Shown here piece after piece: positions 1 through 8,022 of a stretch of 29,477 bases of DNA. The DNA comes from DATGMP01 sp035293565 (GTDB lineage Bacteria > Pseudomonadota > Alphaproteobacteria > BOG-932 > Roseiterribacteraceae). A program made the position numbers and the translations under genes. The DNA lies in contig DATGMP010000091.1 in the NCBI GenBank assembly GCA_035293565.1, positions 1-29,477 on the forward strand. The letters run 5' to 3'. Position 1 is the stretch's first letter. Every line of letters starts with the position of its first letter. The notes under the pieces are model-generated. The model saw only the letters and a program-made list of their open reading frames with translations. It ran no database searches and had not been told where the DNA came from.

Positions 1-77
1 CTTTCCCTGTCCTCGCCAAACCAACCGAGATCCAGCGCCGCGCTCTCGAACTCCTCTGCCTCAACCCCGACCCGTAG
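1..77 (+). CDS. 3' tail of an unidentified CDS, possibly a transposase
   Basis: One frame stays open from position 3 to a TAG at 75-77 and encodes about 24 residues, including AKPTEIQRRALELL. The short P-T-x-x-Q-x-x-A-x-x-L-L pattern resembles the extreme C-termini of some IS transposases, but the fragment is too small to assign. It does not look like the end of CarA, the usual upstream partner of carB. The other two + frames read less like protein. Either this is the end of a real gene or it is chance; I favour a real but unidentifiable tail. Confidence 0.3.
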   Translation, partial: FPVLAKPTEIQRRALELLCLNPDP

Positions 78-236
78 ACAGGACGCAACATAAAATGCGA
101 GTCATATCAACCAGCTCGTTCAAAACTTGGGCAAAGTTCGGTTTAGACATCGCGATGGCGCGGGTCCGGCCGAATCTTCTAGGAATCGGCTCCTTTGTCA
201 TGCGTGAAACGGACCTCCCTTCAGCCCCTCGAAGAC
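78..236. other. noncoding leader upstream of carB
   Basis: About 160 bases between the upstream stop codon and the carB ATG. It is more AT-rich than its surroundings (for example around 88-150), consistent with a promoter and leader region, but I cannot assign hexamers with confidence. No obvious terminator hairpin, riboswitch or attenuator was seen. carA is not adjacent. Confidence 0.4.
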
Positions 237-3200
237 ATGCCTAAACGCACCGACATAAAATCGATTGCGATCATCGGCGCCGGCCCGATCGTCATCGGCC
301 AGGCCTGCGAATTCGACTATTCGGGCGCGCAAGCCTGCAAGGCCCTCAGGGCCGAGGGCTACCGCATCGTGCTGGTCAACTCCAACCCGGCGACAATCAT
401 GACGGATCCGGGGCTGGCGGACGCGACCTATGTCGAGCCGATCACGCCGGAGACTGTCGCGCTGATCCTCGAGAAGGAGCGGCCTGACGCGCTCTTGCCG
501 ACCATGGGTGGCCAGACGGCCCTCAACACCGCGATGAAGCTGGCCGACATGGGCGTCCTCGAAAGGCTCGGGATCGAGCTGATCGGCGCCAATCGGAACG
601 CCATCGCCAAGGCCGAGGACCGGCAGCTCTTCCGCGACGCGATGGAGAAGATCGGGCTCACTTGCCCCAAGAGCCGGCTGGTACGGTCCCTGGAGGAAGC
701 GCGGGAAGCACTCGCCTATGTGGGGCTGCCGGCCATCATCCGCCCCTCCTTCACGCTCGCCGGCACGGGCGGCGGCATCGCCTACAACCGGTCCGAGTTC
801 GAGGAGATCACCCGCTCCGGTCTCGCCATCTCGCCCGTCGGCGAGGTGCTGATCGAGGAGTCGGTGCTGGGCTGGAAAGAGTATGAGATGGAGGTCGTGC
901 GCGACCGCGCCGACAATTGCATCATCGTCTGCTCGATCGAGAATGTCGACGCGATGGGCGTCCATACCGGCGACTCGATCACCGTCGCTCCGGCGCTGAC
1001 GCTGACCGACAAGGAATATCAGCGCATGCGCGACTGGTCGATCGCGTGCCTACGCGAAATCGGCGTCGACACGGGCGGATCGAACGTGCAATTCGCGATC
1101 AACCCCGCCAACGGCGAGATGGTCGTCATCGAGATGAATCCGCGCGTGAGTCGCTCCTCCGCGCTCGCTTCCAAGGCGACGGGTTTTCCGATCGCCAAGG
1201 TCGCCGCCAAGCTCGCCGTCGGCTACACGCTGGATGAGCTCAGCAACGATATCACCGGAACCACGCCGGCGGCCTTCGAGCCGACGATCGATTATGTGGT
1301 CACTAAAATTCCGCGCTTTGCCTTCGAGAAGTTCCCAGGCGCCGACACGACGCTGACCACGTCGATGAAATCGGTGGGCGAGGTCATGGCGATCGGCCGC
1401 ACCTTCGCCGAATCGGTGCAGAAGGCCCTCCGCTCGCTGGAGACGGGCCTTACCGGCTTCGACGAGTTTGCGGGTGTGGACGGCGCGTCCGCCGATCGCG
1501 ATACGCTCCGCGCGATGCTGGCGAGGCCGGCGGCCGACAGGATTCTCGTGGTCGCGGATTCACTCCGCGCCGGGCTTACGCCGGCCGAAGTGCACGCGGC
1601 CTGCAAATACGATCCGTGGTTCGTCGAACGCATCGCGGAGATCGTCGCCGCCGAGAATGAGGTGCGCGTCCACGGCCTGCCGTCGGACGCGCGAGGCCTA
1701 TGGCGCCTGAAGCGGATGGGCTTCTCCGACGCGCGACTCGCTAAGATCGGCGGCATGACCGAGCTAGAGGTCGCCGCGCGGCGCGATTCGCTGAATGTGC
1801 ACCCGGTCTACAAACGGATCGACACCGTCGCGGCGGAGTTCCCATCGCGCACGCCTTATATGTACGGCACTTATGTCGGGGACGGCTCGTTGGCGCCCGA
1901 GGATGAAGCCGAGCCCACCGACCGCCGCAAAGCGATCATCCTGGGCGGCGGGCCCAATCGAATCGGCCAGGGCATCGAGTTCGACTATTGCTGCGTCCAT
2001 GCCGCCTACGCGCTGGAGGAGGCCGGCATCGAGACCATCATGGTCAATTGCAACCCCGAGACCGTCTCGACCGATTACGACACTTCCGACCGGCTCTATT
2101 TCGAGCCGCTGACCGCCGAGGACGTGATCGAGATCGCGCGAGTCGAGCAGAGCAAGGGCACGCTGCTGGGCGCGATCGTGCAGCTCGGCGGCCAGACGCC
2201 GCTCAAACTGGCGCAAGGGCTCCAGGAAGCTGGAATTCCGATCCTCGGCACGCCGCCCGACGCGATCGATCTCGCCGAGGATCGGGAGCGCTTCCAGCAG
2301 CTTCTCGTCTCGCTCGACCTGAAGCAGCCTCCCAATGGACTTGCCAGGTCGAAAGAGGAAGCCGCCGAGGTCGCCCGCCGGATCGGTTTCCCGGTCGTGA
2401 TCCGTCCTTCCTATGTGCTGGGCGGTCGAGCGATGGAAATCGTTCACGACCAGGCCGGGCTCGCCCGTTACATCGACCAGGCGGTGAAGGTTTCGGGTTC
2501 CAACCCGGTACTGATCGACGGCTATCTGCAGGATGCGATCGAGGTCGACGTCGACGTGTTGGCGGACCGCGAAACGGTCTATGTCGCCGGCATCATGGAG
2601 CATATAGAGGAGGCCGGCATCCATTCGGGCGACAGCGCCTGCGCTCTGCCGCCCTATTCACTGCCGACGGCCGTGATCGATGAGCTCGGTCGCCAGGCGG
2701 AGGCGCTGGCCAAGGCGCTCGGCGTCATCGGCCTGATGAACGTCCAATTCGCGGTCAAGACCGAGCAGCGTCGGCACGAGATCTATATCCTCGAGGTGAA
2801 TCCACGCGCCTCGCGGACCGTCCCGTTCGTCGCCAAGGCGACCGGCGTTCCGATTGCGAAGATCGCGGCTCGGCTGATGGTCGGCGAGAAGCTCGCGGGG
2901 TTCGGCGTCGAATCGCAGGCGATGGGCCATACGGCCGTCAAGGAGGCTGTCTTCCCGTTCAACCGTTTCCCCGGCGTCGACGTGATTCTGGGACCGGAAA
3001 TGAAATCCACGGGCGAAGTGATGGGCCTCGACCGCGATTTCGCGCTGGCCTTCGCCAAATCGCAGCTTGGGGCTGGCGTAAACCTGCCCCAATCGGGCAA
3101 GGTGTTCATCTCCGTTAAGGACCGCGACAAGCCTACGCTGGTGCCGATCGCGCGCAAGCTCATCGAGCTCGGCTTCCGAATTGTTGCAACGCAGCATACG

Positions 3201-3497
3201 CGCGAGCATTTCCAGGCCGAGGGGCTCGAATCCGACCACATCAACAAGGTGCTGGAAGGGCAGCCGCATATTGTCGATGCCATGATCGACGGGGAAATTC
3301 AGCTGGTTATCAATACGACGGAGGGCGCCCAGGCGATCGCCGACAGCTTCAGCTTGCGTCGCACCGCGCTGACCAATAGCATCCCCTATTATACGACGGT
3401 TGCCGGGGCGCGAGCTGCGGTTGCCGCGATCGAGGCCTTGCGCCGGGGCGCTCTTGAAGTGGCTCCGCTGCAATCCTATTTGAGCGGATCGTACTAG
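237..3497 (+). CDS. carB: carbamoyl-phosphate synthase large subunit
   Basis: Makes carbamoyl phosphate from bicarbonate, ATP and glutamine-derived ammonia (the ammonia comes from CarA) for pyrimidines and arginine; cytosolic. The 1086-residue protein has the classic duplicated architecture. The N-terminal half starts with IIGAGPIVIGQACEFDYSG and contains the first ATP-grasp unit. The second half restarts at about residue 566 with ILGGGPNRIGQGIEFDY and has its own ATP-grasp unit. An MGS-like allosteric domain (GKVFISVKDRDKP onward) covers roughly the last 140 residues. Length is normal for the family. A TTG at 195 would add 14 unconserved residues; the ATG at 237 gives the usual MPKRTDI start, with a weak GAAG upstream. 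greA follows 70 bases later. The usual carA partner is not directly upstream. Confidence 0.98.
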   Translation: MPKRTDIKSIAIIGAGPIVIGQACEFDYSGAQACKALRAEGYRIVLVNSNPATIMTDPGLADATYVEPITPETVALILEKERPDALLPTMGGQTALNTAMKLADMGVLERLGIELIGANRNAIAKAEDRQLFRDAMEKIGLTCPKSRLVRSLEEAREALAYVGLPAIIRPSFTLAGTGGGIAYNRSEFEEITRSGLAISPVGEVLIEESVLGWKEYEMEVVRDRADNCIIVCSIENVDAMGVHTGDSITVAPALTLTDKEYQRMRDWSIACLREIGVDTGGSNVQFAINPANGEMVVIEMNPRVSRSSALASKATGFPIAKVAAKLAVGYTLDELSNDITGTTPAAFEPTIDYVVTKIPRFAFEKFPGADTTLTTSMKSVGEVMAIGRTFAESVQKALRSLETGLTGFDEFAGVDGASADRDTLRAMLARPAADRILVVADSLRAGLTPAEVHAACKYDPWFVERIAEIVAAENEVRVHGLPSDARGLWRLKRMGFSDARLAKIGGMTELEVAARRDSLNVHPVYKRIDTVAAEFPSRTPYMYGTYVGDGSLAPEDEAEPTDRRKAIILGGGPNRIGQGIEFDYCCVHAAYALEEAGIETIMVNCNPETVSTDYDTSDRLYFEPLTAEDVIEIARVEQSKGTLLGAIVQLGGQTPLKLAQGLQEAGIPILGTPPDAIDLAEDRERFQQLLVSLDLKQPPNGLARSKEEAAEVARRIGFPVVIRPSYVLGGRAMEIVHDQAGLARYIDQAVKVSGSNPVLIDGYLQDAIEVDVDVLADRETVYVAGIMEHIEEAGIHSGDSACALPPYSLPTAVIDELGRQAEALAKALGVIGLMNVQFAVKTEQRRHEIYILEVNPRASRTVPFVAKATGVPIAKIAARLMVGEKLAGFGVESQAMGHTAVKEAVFPFNRFPGVDVILGPEMKSTGEVMGLDRDFALAFAKSQLGAGVNLPQSGKVFISVKDRDKPTLVPIARKLIELGFRIVATQHTREHFQAEGLESDHINKVLEGQPHIVDAMIDGEIQLVINTTEGAQAIADSFSLRRTALTNSIPYYTTVAGARAAVAAIEALRRGALEVAPLQSYLSGSY

Positions 3498-3568
3498 CCC
3501 CAAAATCGGTCGGTATGGACGCCTCGATCCGTCGGGGCGTGCAGGAAGGAACGTGGACGGTTGCGATG

Positions 3569-4042
3569 ATGGATAAGGTTCCGATGACCGCGGCGGGTTT
3601 CCAGCGGTTGCAGGACGAACTGAAGCATCTCAAGGGTTCCGAGCGGCCGGCGGTCATCCGCCAGATCGCCGAGGCTCGCGACCATGGCGATCTGTCCGAA
3701 AATGCCGAATATCATGCAGCCCGCGAGCGGCAGAGCTTCATCGAAGGTCAGATCGCCGAGATCGAGGACCGCATCAGCCGCGCCGAAGTCATTGATCCGG
3801 CGAAGCTTTCCGGCGAGACAATCAAATTTGGAGCGACGGTTACCCTGGTCGACGAGGACACCGACGAGGAATCGACCTATCAGCTCGTCGGCGAGTTCGA
3901 GGCCGACATCAATGCCGGCCTCCTATCCATCACCTCGCCGCTTGCCCGCTCCCTCATCGGCAAGCAGGTCGGCGACAATATCGAAGTCACCACGCCCGGC
4001 GGCTCCAAGGCCTACGAGATCCTCAAGGTGCAGTTCCGCTGA
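3569..4042 (+). CDS. greA: transcription elongation factor GreA
   Basis: Binds the secondary channel of RNA polymerase and stimulates cleavage of backtracked transcripts. The 157-residue product has the standard N-terminal coiled coil (from MDKVPMTAAGFQRL, with the acidic tip region GDLSENAEYHAARE) and a C-terminal FKBP-like domain ending in a conserved basic/aromatic tail. Two consecutive ATGs occur (3566 and 3569). GGACGG at 3555-3560 is 8 bases before the second, and starting there gives the family's normal N-terminus; the in-frame extension back to 3515 is not conserved. carB-greA adjacency is common in alphaproteobacteria. Confidence 0.96.
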   Translation: MDKVPMTAAGFQRLQDELKHLKGSERPAVIRQIAEARDHGDLSENAEYHAARERQSFIEGQIAEIEDRISRAEVIDPAKLSGETIKFGATVTLVDEDTDEESTYQLVGEFEADINAGLLSITSPLARSLIGKQVGDNIEVTTPGGSKAYEILKVQFR

Positions 4043-4072
4043 GCCTGGATTTGCTGTCGGAATCAACCTATC

Positions 4073-4089
4073 TTAGCTAAGTTAGCTAG
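4073..4089 (+). promoter_or_regulatory. putative toxin-antitoxin operator
   Basis: Two copies of TTAGCTAR lie 9 bases apart (4073-4080 TTAGCTAA and 4082-4089 TTAGCTAG). The first is a perfect palindrome and the second is one base off. They sit directly upstream of the antitoxin ribosome-binding site (AGGAAGGA, 4088-4095). Phd/YefM-family antitoxins repress their own operons through short palindromes of this kind, so this is the likely autoregulatory site. Binding is inferred, not shown. Confidence 0.5.
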
Positions 4090-4101
4090 GAAGGAATGTC
4101 G

Positions 4102-4332
4102 ATGACGACGGTCAATATGCACGAGGCGAAGACACAGCTCTCGAAGCTGATCGAACGCGTTTCGAAGGGCGAGGAAGTGGTGATCGCCCGCCGCGGAACG
4201 CCGGCCGCGCGATTGGTGCCGATCGACAAGAAGCCGGCAAAGCGACCCATCGGGCTGGATGTCGGAAAGGCCGTCATTCACGACAATTTCGACGATCCGC
4301 TACCGGACGACTTCATGAAAGCCTTCGAGTGA
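4102..4332 (+). CDS. Phd/YefM-family antitoxin
   Basis: Small DNA-binding antitoxin expected to neutralise the PIN-domain toxin encoded immediately downstream and to repress the operon. The 76-residue product begins MTTVNMHEAKTQLSKLIERV and continues GEEVVIARRGTPAARLVPI, the typical Phd/YefM N-terminal fold. The last 25 or so residues are acidic (DNFDDPLPDDF) and would bind the toxin. AGGAAGGA ends 6 bases before the ATG at 4102, whereas the ATG at 4096 abuts it, so 4102 is preferred. Its TGA overlaps the toxin's GTG by 4 bases. Confidence 0.92.
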   Translation: MTTVNMHEAKTQLSKLIERVSKGEEVVIARRGTPAARLVPIDKKPAKRPIGLDVGKAVIHDNFDDPLPDDFMKAFE

Positions 4333-4715
4333 GGCTCCTGCTCGATACCTGCACGTTTCTCTGGCTGACGATCGAACCGAAAAGAGTCCCGAAGCGAGTC
4401 ACCGAAGTGTTTCGAGACGGAGAGACGGCGGCTTTTCTGAGCATTGCGTCGGCGTGGGAGATCGCGATCAAGCACAAGCTGGGTCGGCTCGACCTTCCCC
4501 TGCCGCCCAGCCGGTATATTCCGGAGCGAATCGCCCAATACGGTTTGGATGTCCTGGACATCAGGCTTCCGCATGTAACCGAAGCAGGCTCGTTGCCGCT
4601 CTACCACAACGATCCCTTTGATCGCTTATTGATCGCGCAGGCGGGTTGCGAGGGTCTGACCGTCGCCACGCCCGATCCCTCCTTTGGCCCCTACGACGTC
4701 AGGACGATGTGGTGA
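4329..4715 (+). CDS. VapC-like PIN-domain ribonuclease toxin
   Basis: Predicted Mg2+-dependent endoribonuclease toxin; targets in this family are usually tRNA or rRNA. The 128-residue product shows the PIN acidic set: Asp6 in LLLDTCTFLW, Glu44 in SAWEIAIKHKLG, Asp98 in HNDPFDRLLIAQA, and Asp116 in ATPDPSF. The start is GTG at 4329, inside a GTGA overlap with the antitoxin stop, so translation is probably coupled. The stop is only 3 bases before the next ATG, which suggests that the glycosylase-like gene shares the transcript. The specific RNA target cannot be read from sequence. Confidence 0.92.
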   Translation: MRLLLDTCTFLWLTIEPKRVPKRVTEVFRDGETAAFLSIASAWEIAIKHKLGRLDLPLPPSRYIPERIAQYGLDVLDIRLPHVTEAGSLPLYHNDPFDRLLIAQAGCEGLTVATPDPSFGPYDVRTMW

Positions 4716-4718
4716 TTC

Positions 4719-5366
4719 ATGGCTGATGTCTTCCCCTTCGTCGACTACCAATACCCGAAGAGCAGGACGGCCCGACCGCTGATCGCGCTCGTCGGCGAGG
4801 CGCCGGGAGCGGACGAGGTCAAGCAGGGCAGGCCCTTCGTCGGCCGCGCAGGCCAATTGCTCGACCGGGTTTTGGCTCAGGCCGGCATCGATCGCGACGC
4901 CTGTCTCGTCGCCAACGTCTTTCGCTATCGGCCGCCCGACAACAAGGTTGGGCATTTCTTCGCCTCCCGCCGCCGCGCCATCGAGCGGGGCCAACCGCTC
5001 GCGGATATGTTGGGCAAAATGGGCGCGGAATATTGCCTTCGCTGCTACGCGCCGGAAATCGAAGCGCTTTCCGATACGCTGCATCGTCTCGATCCAGCCG
5101 TGGTCGTGGCCGTCGGCCGCACGCCCCTTTGGGCGCTGACCGGGCTCAACGGGATCACGGCCTTGCGTGGCAAAGTGCTTGAAGGTCGACTGCATCACGC
5201 GCCCGTGATCGCGACGTTCCATCCGAGCTTCGTAATGCGTCAGAATTCGATCGGTCCCGAGACCGAAGCGACCTTTCTGGCCGACCTGAAATTGGCCCGC
5301 GCGCTCGCCTTTCAGCCGGCCGCGAGGGCCCCCTCCGCGTCGATCGAAATCGGCGCGCCAGGCTGA
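4719..5366 (+). CDS. uracil-DNA glycosylase superfamily protein
   Basis: Likely excises uracil or a related lesion from DNA as the first step of base-excision repair. The 215-residue product has the family motifs GEAPG (26-30), GRPFVGRAGQLLD (37-49), NVFRYRPPDNK (66-76) and HPSF (168-171). It resembles family 4/5 enzymes, but the N-terminal CxxC that helps hold their [4Fe-4S] cluster is absent. Only Cys62, Cys106 and Cys109 are present, so a canonical cluster is doubtful. It starts 3 bases after the PIN toxin stop and its 3' end overlaps the convergent Lrp gene by 55 bases. Uracil specificity is inferred from family only. Confidence 0.85.
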   Translation: MADVFPFVDYQYPKSRTARPLIALVGEAPGADEVKQGRPFVGRAGQLLDRVLAQAGIDRDACLVANVFRYRPPDNKVGHFFASRRRAIERGQPLADMLGKMGAEYCLRCYAPEIEALSDTLHRLDPAVVVAVGRTPLWALTGLNGITALRGKVLEGRLHHAPVIATFHPSFVMRQNSIGPETEATFLADLKLARALAFQPAARAPSASIEIGAPG

Positions 5367-5812
5367 TATTTCGACCGCCGAATCGCAAGCGCCGACTTCA
5401 CATGGGCCACCTTGGGCGCGGTCGTGAGATGGGTGGTGAGGAACCGGTTATAGGTTTCCCAATCCTCCGCCACGATCTTCAAGAGGAAATCCGTCTCCCC
5501 GGCCAGCATGAAGCATTCCCGCACTTCCGGCCAGCTGCCGACCAGCGCTTCGAACGCCTCGAGATCATGCTCGGCCTGGCTCGAAAGGCCGACCTGCGCA
5601 AAGACCATGACACCAAAGCCCAGCGATGCCGGATCGATATCCGCGTGGTAGCCGGCGATGACCCCCGAATCCTCGAGCGCGCGGACGCGCCGCAGGCAGG
5701 GCGGCGCCGAAATCGACGCCCGCTTCGCGAGCTCGACATTGGTCATCCGGCCGTCCTCCTGCAAATTTTTGAGAATGAGCCGGTCGATCCGATCAAGTTT
5801 TGCGCGTGTCAT
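5312..5812 (-). CDS. Lrp/AsnC-family transcriptional regulator
   Basis: DNA-binding regulator that probably senses an amino acid. The 166-residue protein has an N-terminal winged helix-turn-helix (LDRIDRLILKNLQEDGRMTN then ISAPPCLRRVRALEDSGVI) and a C-terminal RAM ligand-binding domain (motif GETDFLLKI). The ATG at 5812 gives the normal family N-terminus; the 19-residue extension from 5869 is unconserved. It is transcribed divergently from the ELM1 gene with about 74 bases between, and converges with and overlaps the glycosylase gene. The regulated amino acid and target genes cannot be deduced. Confidence 0.93.
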   Translation of the reverse strand: MTRAKLDRIDRLILKNLQEDGRMTNVELAKRASISAPPCLRRVRALEDSGVIAGYHADIDPASLGFGVMVFAQVGLSSQAEHDLEAFEALVGSWPEVRECFMLAGETDFLLKIVAEDWETYNRFLTTHLTTAPKVAHVKSALAIRRSKYQPGAPISIDAEGALAAG

Positions 5813-5886
5813 TATCCGAGTTCCGGTAATTTTATAACCCGAGTTTATCGACGCCGCCCTGCGGCGCAAAGCACGGAGTCCGGCCG
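5813..5886. promoter_or_regulatory. divergent promoter region, lrp / ELM1 gene
   Basis: Locally AT-rich spacer between divergent genes. TTTATA at 5831-5836 reads TATAAA on the - strand (possible -10 for lrp) and overlaps TATAAC at 5834-5839 on the + strand. Two direct copies of CCGAGTT (5816-5822 and 5839-5845) are 23 bases apart, about two helical turns, a spacing compatible with Lrp-type binding. No good -35 hexamers are visible, so assignment is tentative. Confidence 0.3.
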
Positions 5887-6858
5887 TTGAGCGCCGACGC
5901 CCCGATTGTCTGGGTGCTGACCGACGGGCGGCCGGGGCATATCAGCCAGACCCAGGGCCTAGCTGAGGTCTTGGTCCCGCAACCGATCGTCAAGCGTATC
6001 GCGCTTCGCGCGCCATATCGGCAGGCGAGCCCATTTCTCGGCTGGGGAAGGGGCAGGGCCCTTGCGCCCGATTCGGCTTCGATCGAGCCCCCCTGGCCGG
6101 ACCTGATCGTCACCTCCGGTCGATCGGCGATTCCGGTGGCGTTCGGTGTTCGACGTGCGAGCGGAGGCCGGACGAGGCTCGTCAACGTACAGGACCCCGG
6201 CTATTTTCGCAGCCGCTTCGACCTCATCATCGTGCCTGAGCATGACCGCCTCGCCGGTCCGAACATCATGGTCACCGCGGGCGCGCTCGGCAGGGTCACG
6301 CCGGCGCGGCTGGCGGAGGCCAAATCTCGCTTCGAAGCCGAGTACGCGGCCCTTCCTCATCCGCGGGTCGCCGTTCTGATCGGCGGCGCGAATGCGGTGT
6401 TCGCAACGCCGTCCATTGTCGTCGATCGGATTGCCCGCGATCTGGCAGCCCTCGCGGCCGGCGGCGCGGGGCTGATGGTCACCTTCTCACGGCGCACCGG
6501 TCCCACGATGGAGGGCGCCATTCGCGCCGCGCTGGCGGGCACCATGGCCCGTATCTGGGATGGACGCGGGGACAACCCTTATTTCGCCTATCTGGCCTTG
6601 GCCGACCACATACTGGCGACGGAGGATTCCGCTTCGATGGTGTCGGAAGCCGCCGTCACGGGACGGCCCGTTTCGATCCTGACGCTCGAAGGCGGATCGG
6701 AGAAATTCGCCCGCTTCCACGCCGCAATGGCGGTTAGAGGCGCAACGCGCCGGTTTGCCGGCCAGCTGGAAAGCTGGAGCTATCCTCCGCTGGACGAGAC
6801 GGCCCGGGCCGCGGCCAAAGTACGGAAATTACTTGGATGGCCGGACCCGAGCCGTTGA
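5887..6858 (+). CDS. ELM1-domain protein (mitochondrial fission ELM1-like)
   Basis: The 323-residue protein matches the ELM1 family first described in plant mitochondrial fission and widespread in alphaproteobacteria, where its biochemical role is unknown. The fold resembles glycosyltransferase-B: an N-terminal region beginning WVLTDGRPGHISQTQGLAE, a glycine-rich VLIGGANAVF near 165-174, and a C-terminal LATEDSASMVSEAAVTGRPV segment resembling nucleotide-sugar binding sites. The start is TTG at 5887, with GGAG about 7 bases upstream; no ATG or GTG gives the conserved N-terminus. It lies 48 bases before trxB on the same strand. Confidence 0.82.
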   Translation: MSADAPIVWVLTDGRPGHISQTQGLAEVLVPQPIVKRIALRAPYRQASPFLGWGRGRALAPDSASIEPPWPDLIVTSGRSAIPVAFGVRRASGGRTRLVNVQDPGYFRSRFDLIIVPEHDRLAGPNIMVTAGALGRVTPARLAEAKSRFEAEYAALPHPRVAVLIGGANAVFATPSIVVDRIARDLAALAAGGAGLMVTFSRRTGPTMEGAIRAALAGTMARIWDGRGDNPYFAYLALADHILATEDSASMVSEAAVTGRPVSILTLEGGSEKFARFHAAMAVRGATRRFAGQLESWSYPPLDETARAAAKVRKLLGWPDPSR

Positions 6859-6906
6859 AAAGCGGTGGCAAACAAGGCATCTGATTATATCTCGCAGGAA
6901 GATGTC

Positions 6907-7896
6907 ATGACCGATTCCATCCATACCAAGGTTCTCGTCATCGGCTCCGGACCGGCCGGGTACACCGCCTCGATCTATGCCGCGCGAGCCAATCTCAAGC
7001 CGGTGCAAGTTCTGGGACTGCAGCCGGGCGGGCAGCTCACGATCACGACGGATGTCGAGAACTATCCCGGTTTCGCCGAGCCGATCCAGGGCCCCTGGCT
7101 GATGGAGCAGATGGAGGCACAGGCCAAACATGTCGGCGTCCGCCTGGAACGGGACCTCATCGTCTCCGTCGATCTGTCGGTGCGGCCCTTCCGCGCCGTC
7201 GGGGACTCTGGAGCCGTCTATCTGGGCGACACGCTGATCATCGCGACGGGTGCACAGGCGCGCTGGCTCGGGCTGCCGAGCGAACAGCATTTCCGCGGAT
7301 TCGGCGTCTCCGCCTGCGCGACCTGCGACGGCTTTTTCTATCGCGGCAAGGAGGTGGCGATCGTCGGCGGCGGCAACACGGCCGTCGAGGAGGCGCTGTT
7401 CCTGACCAATTTCGCGTCCAAGGTCACGCTGATCCACCGCCGCGACAAGCTGCGCGCCGAGCGCATCATGCAAGATCGCCTGTTCCGCAATCCAAAGGTC
7501 GAAGTCGTCTGGTCGCACGAGGTCTCGCAGGTGCTGGGCAGCGACGAAAACGGGCGCAAATCGGTAACCGGGCTCAAGCTTCGCGACGTCAATAACGGCG
7601 CCGAGCGCACGATCGCGGTTGACGGCTTCTTCGTGGCCATCGGGCACGACCCGGCGACAGAGCTGTTTCGCGGCCAGATCGACATGGATGACGAGAATTA
7701 CATCGTCACGGCACCGGATTCGACGGCGACCAGCCGACCGGGCGTGTTTGCCGCCGGTGACGTCAAGGACAAGGTCTTCCGCCAGGCGATCACCGCCGCC
7801 GGCATGGGATGCATGGCGGCGCTCGAAGCCGACAAGTATCTGGCCGAGCACGATGCGGCGGGCATGGCGACGACGACAGCCGCGGCCGCCGAATAG
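6907..7896 (+). CDS. trxB: thioredoxin-disulfide reductase
   Basis: NADPH-dependent flavoenzyme that reduces thioredoxin in the cytosol. The 329-residue protein has the FAD-binding GSGPAG (13-18), the redox-active CATC (137-140) and the NADPH-binding IVGGGNTAVEE near residue 152, plus a C-terminal FAD motif GVFAAGDVKDKVFRQ. The ATG at 6907 is preceded by AGGAAG with 5 bases between; the longer GTG start at 6865 adds unconserved residues. A LysR gene follows, an arrangement seen in several alphaproteobacteria. Confidence 0.97.
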   Translation: MTDSIHTKVLVIGSGPAGYTASIYAARANLKPVQVLGLQPGGQLTITTDVENYPGFAEPIQGPWLMEQMEAQAKHVGVRLERDLIVSVDLSVRPFRAVGDSGAVYLGDTLIIATGAQARWLGLPSEQHFRGFGVSACATCDGFFYRGKEVAIVGGGNTAVEEALFLTNFASKVTLIHRRDKLRAERIMQDRLFRNPKVEVVWSHEVSQVLGSDENGRKSVTGLKLRDVNNGAERTIAVDGFFVAIGHDPATELFRGQIDMDDENYIVTAPDSTATSRPGVFAAGDVKDKVFRQAITAAGMGCMAALEADKYLAEHDAAGMATTTAAAAE

Positions 7897-7914
7897 CACG
7901 CGGACGGCGGTTCC

Positions 7915-7948
7915 GCGCGTTCCGAACATATCGGAAACGCGCTATAAG
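7915..7948 (+). promoter_or_regulatory. inverted repeat with adjacent -10-like box upstream of the LysR gene
   Basis: GCGCGTTCCGA (7915-7925), a 5-base loop ACATA, and TCGGAAACGCGC (7931-7942) form a near-perfect dyad with one bulged base. Its core TTCCGA-N5-TCGGAA fits the T-N11-A rule of LysR boxes. TATAAG (7943-7948) follows directly and could be the -10 of a lysR promoter, placing the dyad over the -35 region as in autoregulation. No T-tract follows, so a terminator for trxB is less likely. Confidence 0.4.
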
Positions 7949-8022
7949 GCGAATTCACGCATTTTCGAGTCGACACTCGGAGATGGCTTCGGGTCCCGGG
8001 CAAGCCGGGACGGGATGCGGGG

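Noticed and set aside
198..965. Long reverse-strand open frame (255 residues) opposite carB
   Set aside because: It is the antisense shadow of a GC-rich, strongly conserved gene; its translation is low-complexity Asp/Arg/Gly-rich and matches no family.
7897..7945. trxB intrinsic terminator at the dyad after trxB
   Set aside because: The stem is good but no T-tract follows; an operator is a better reading.
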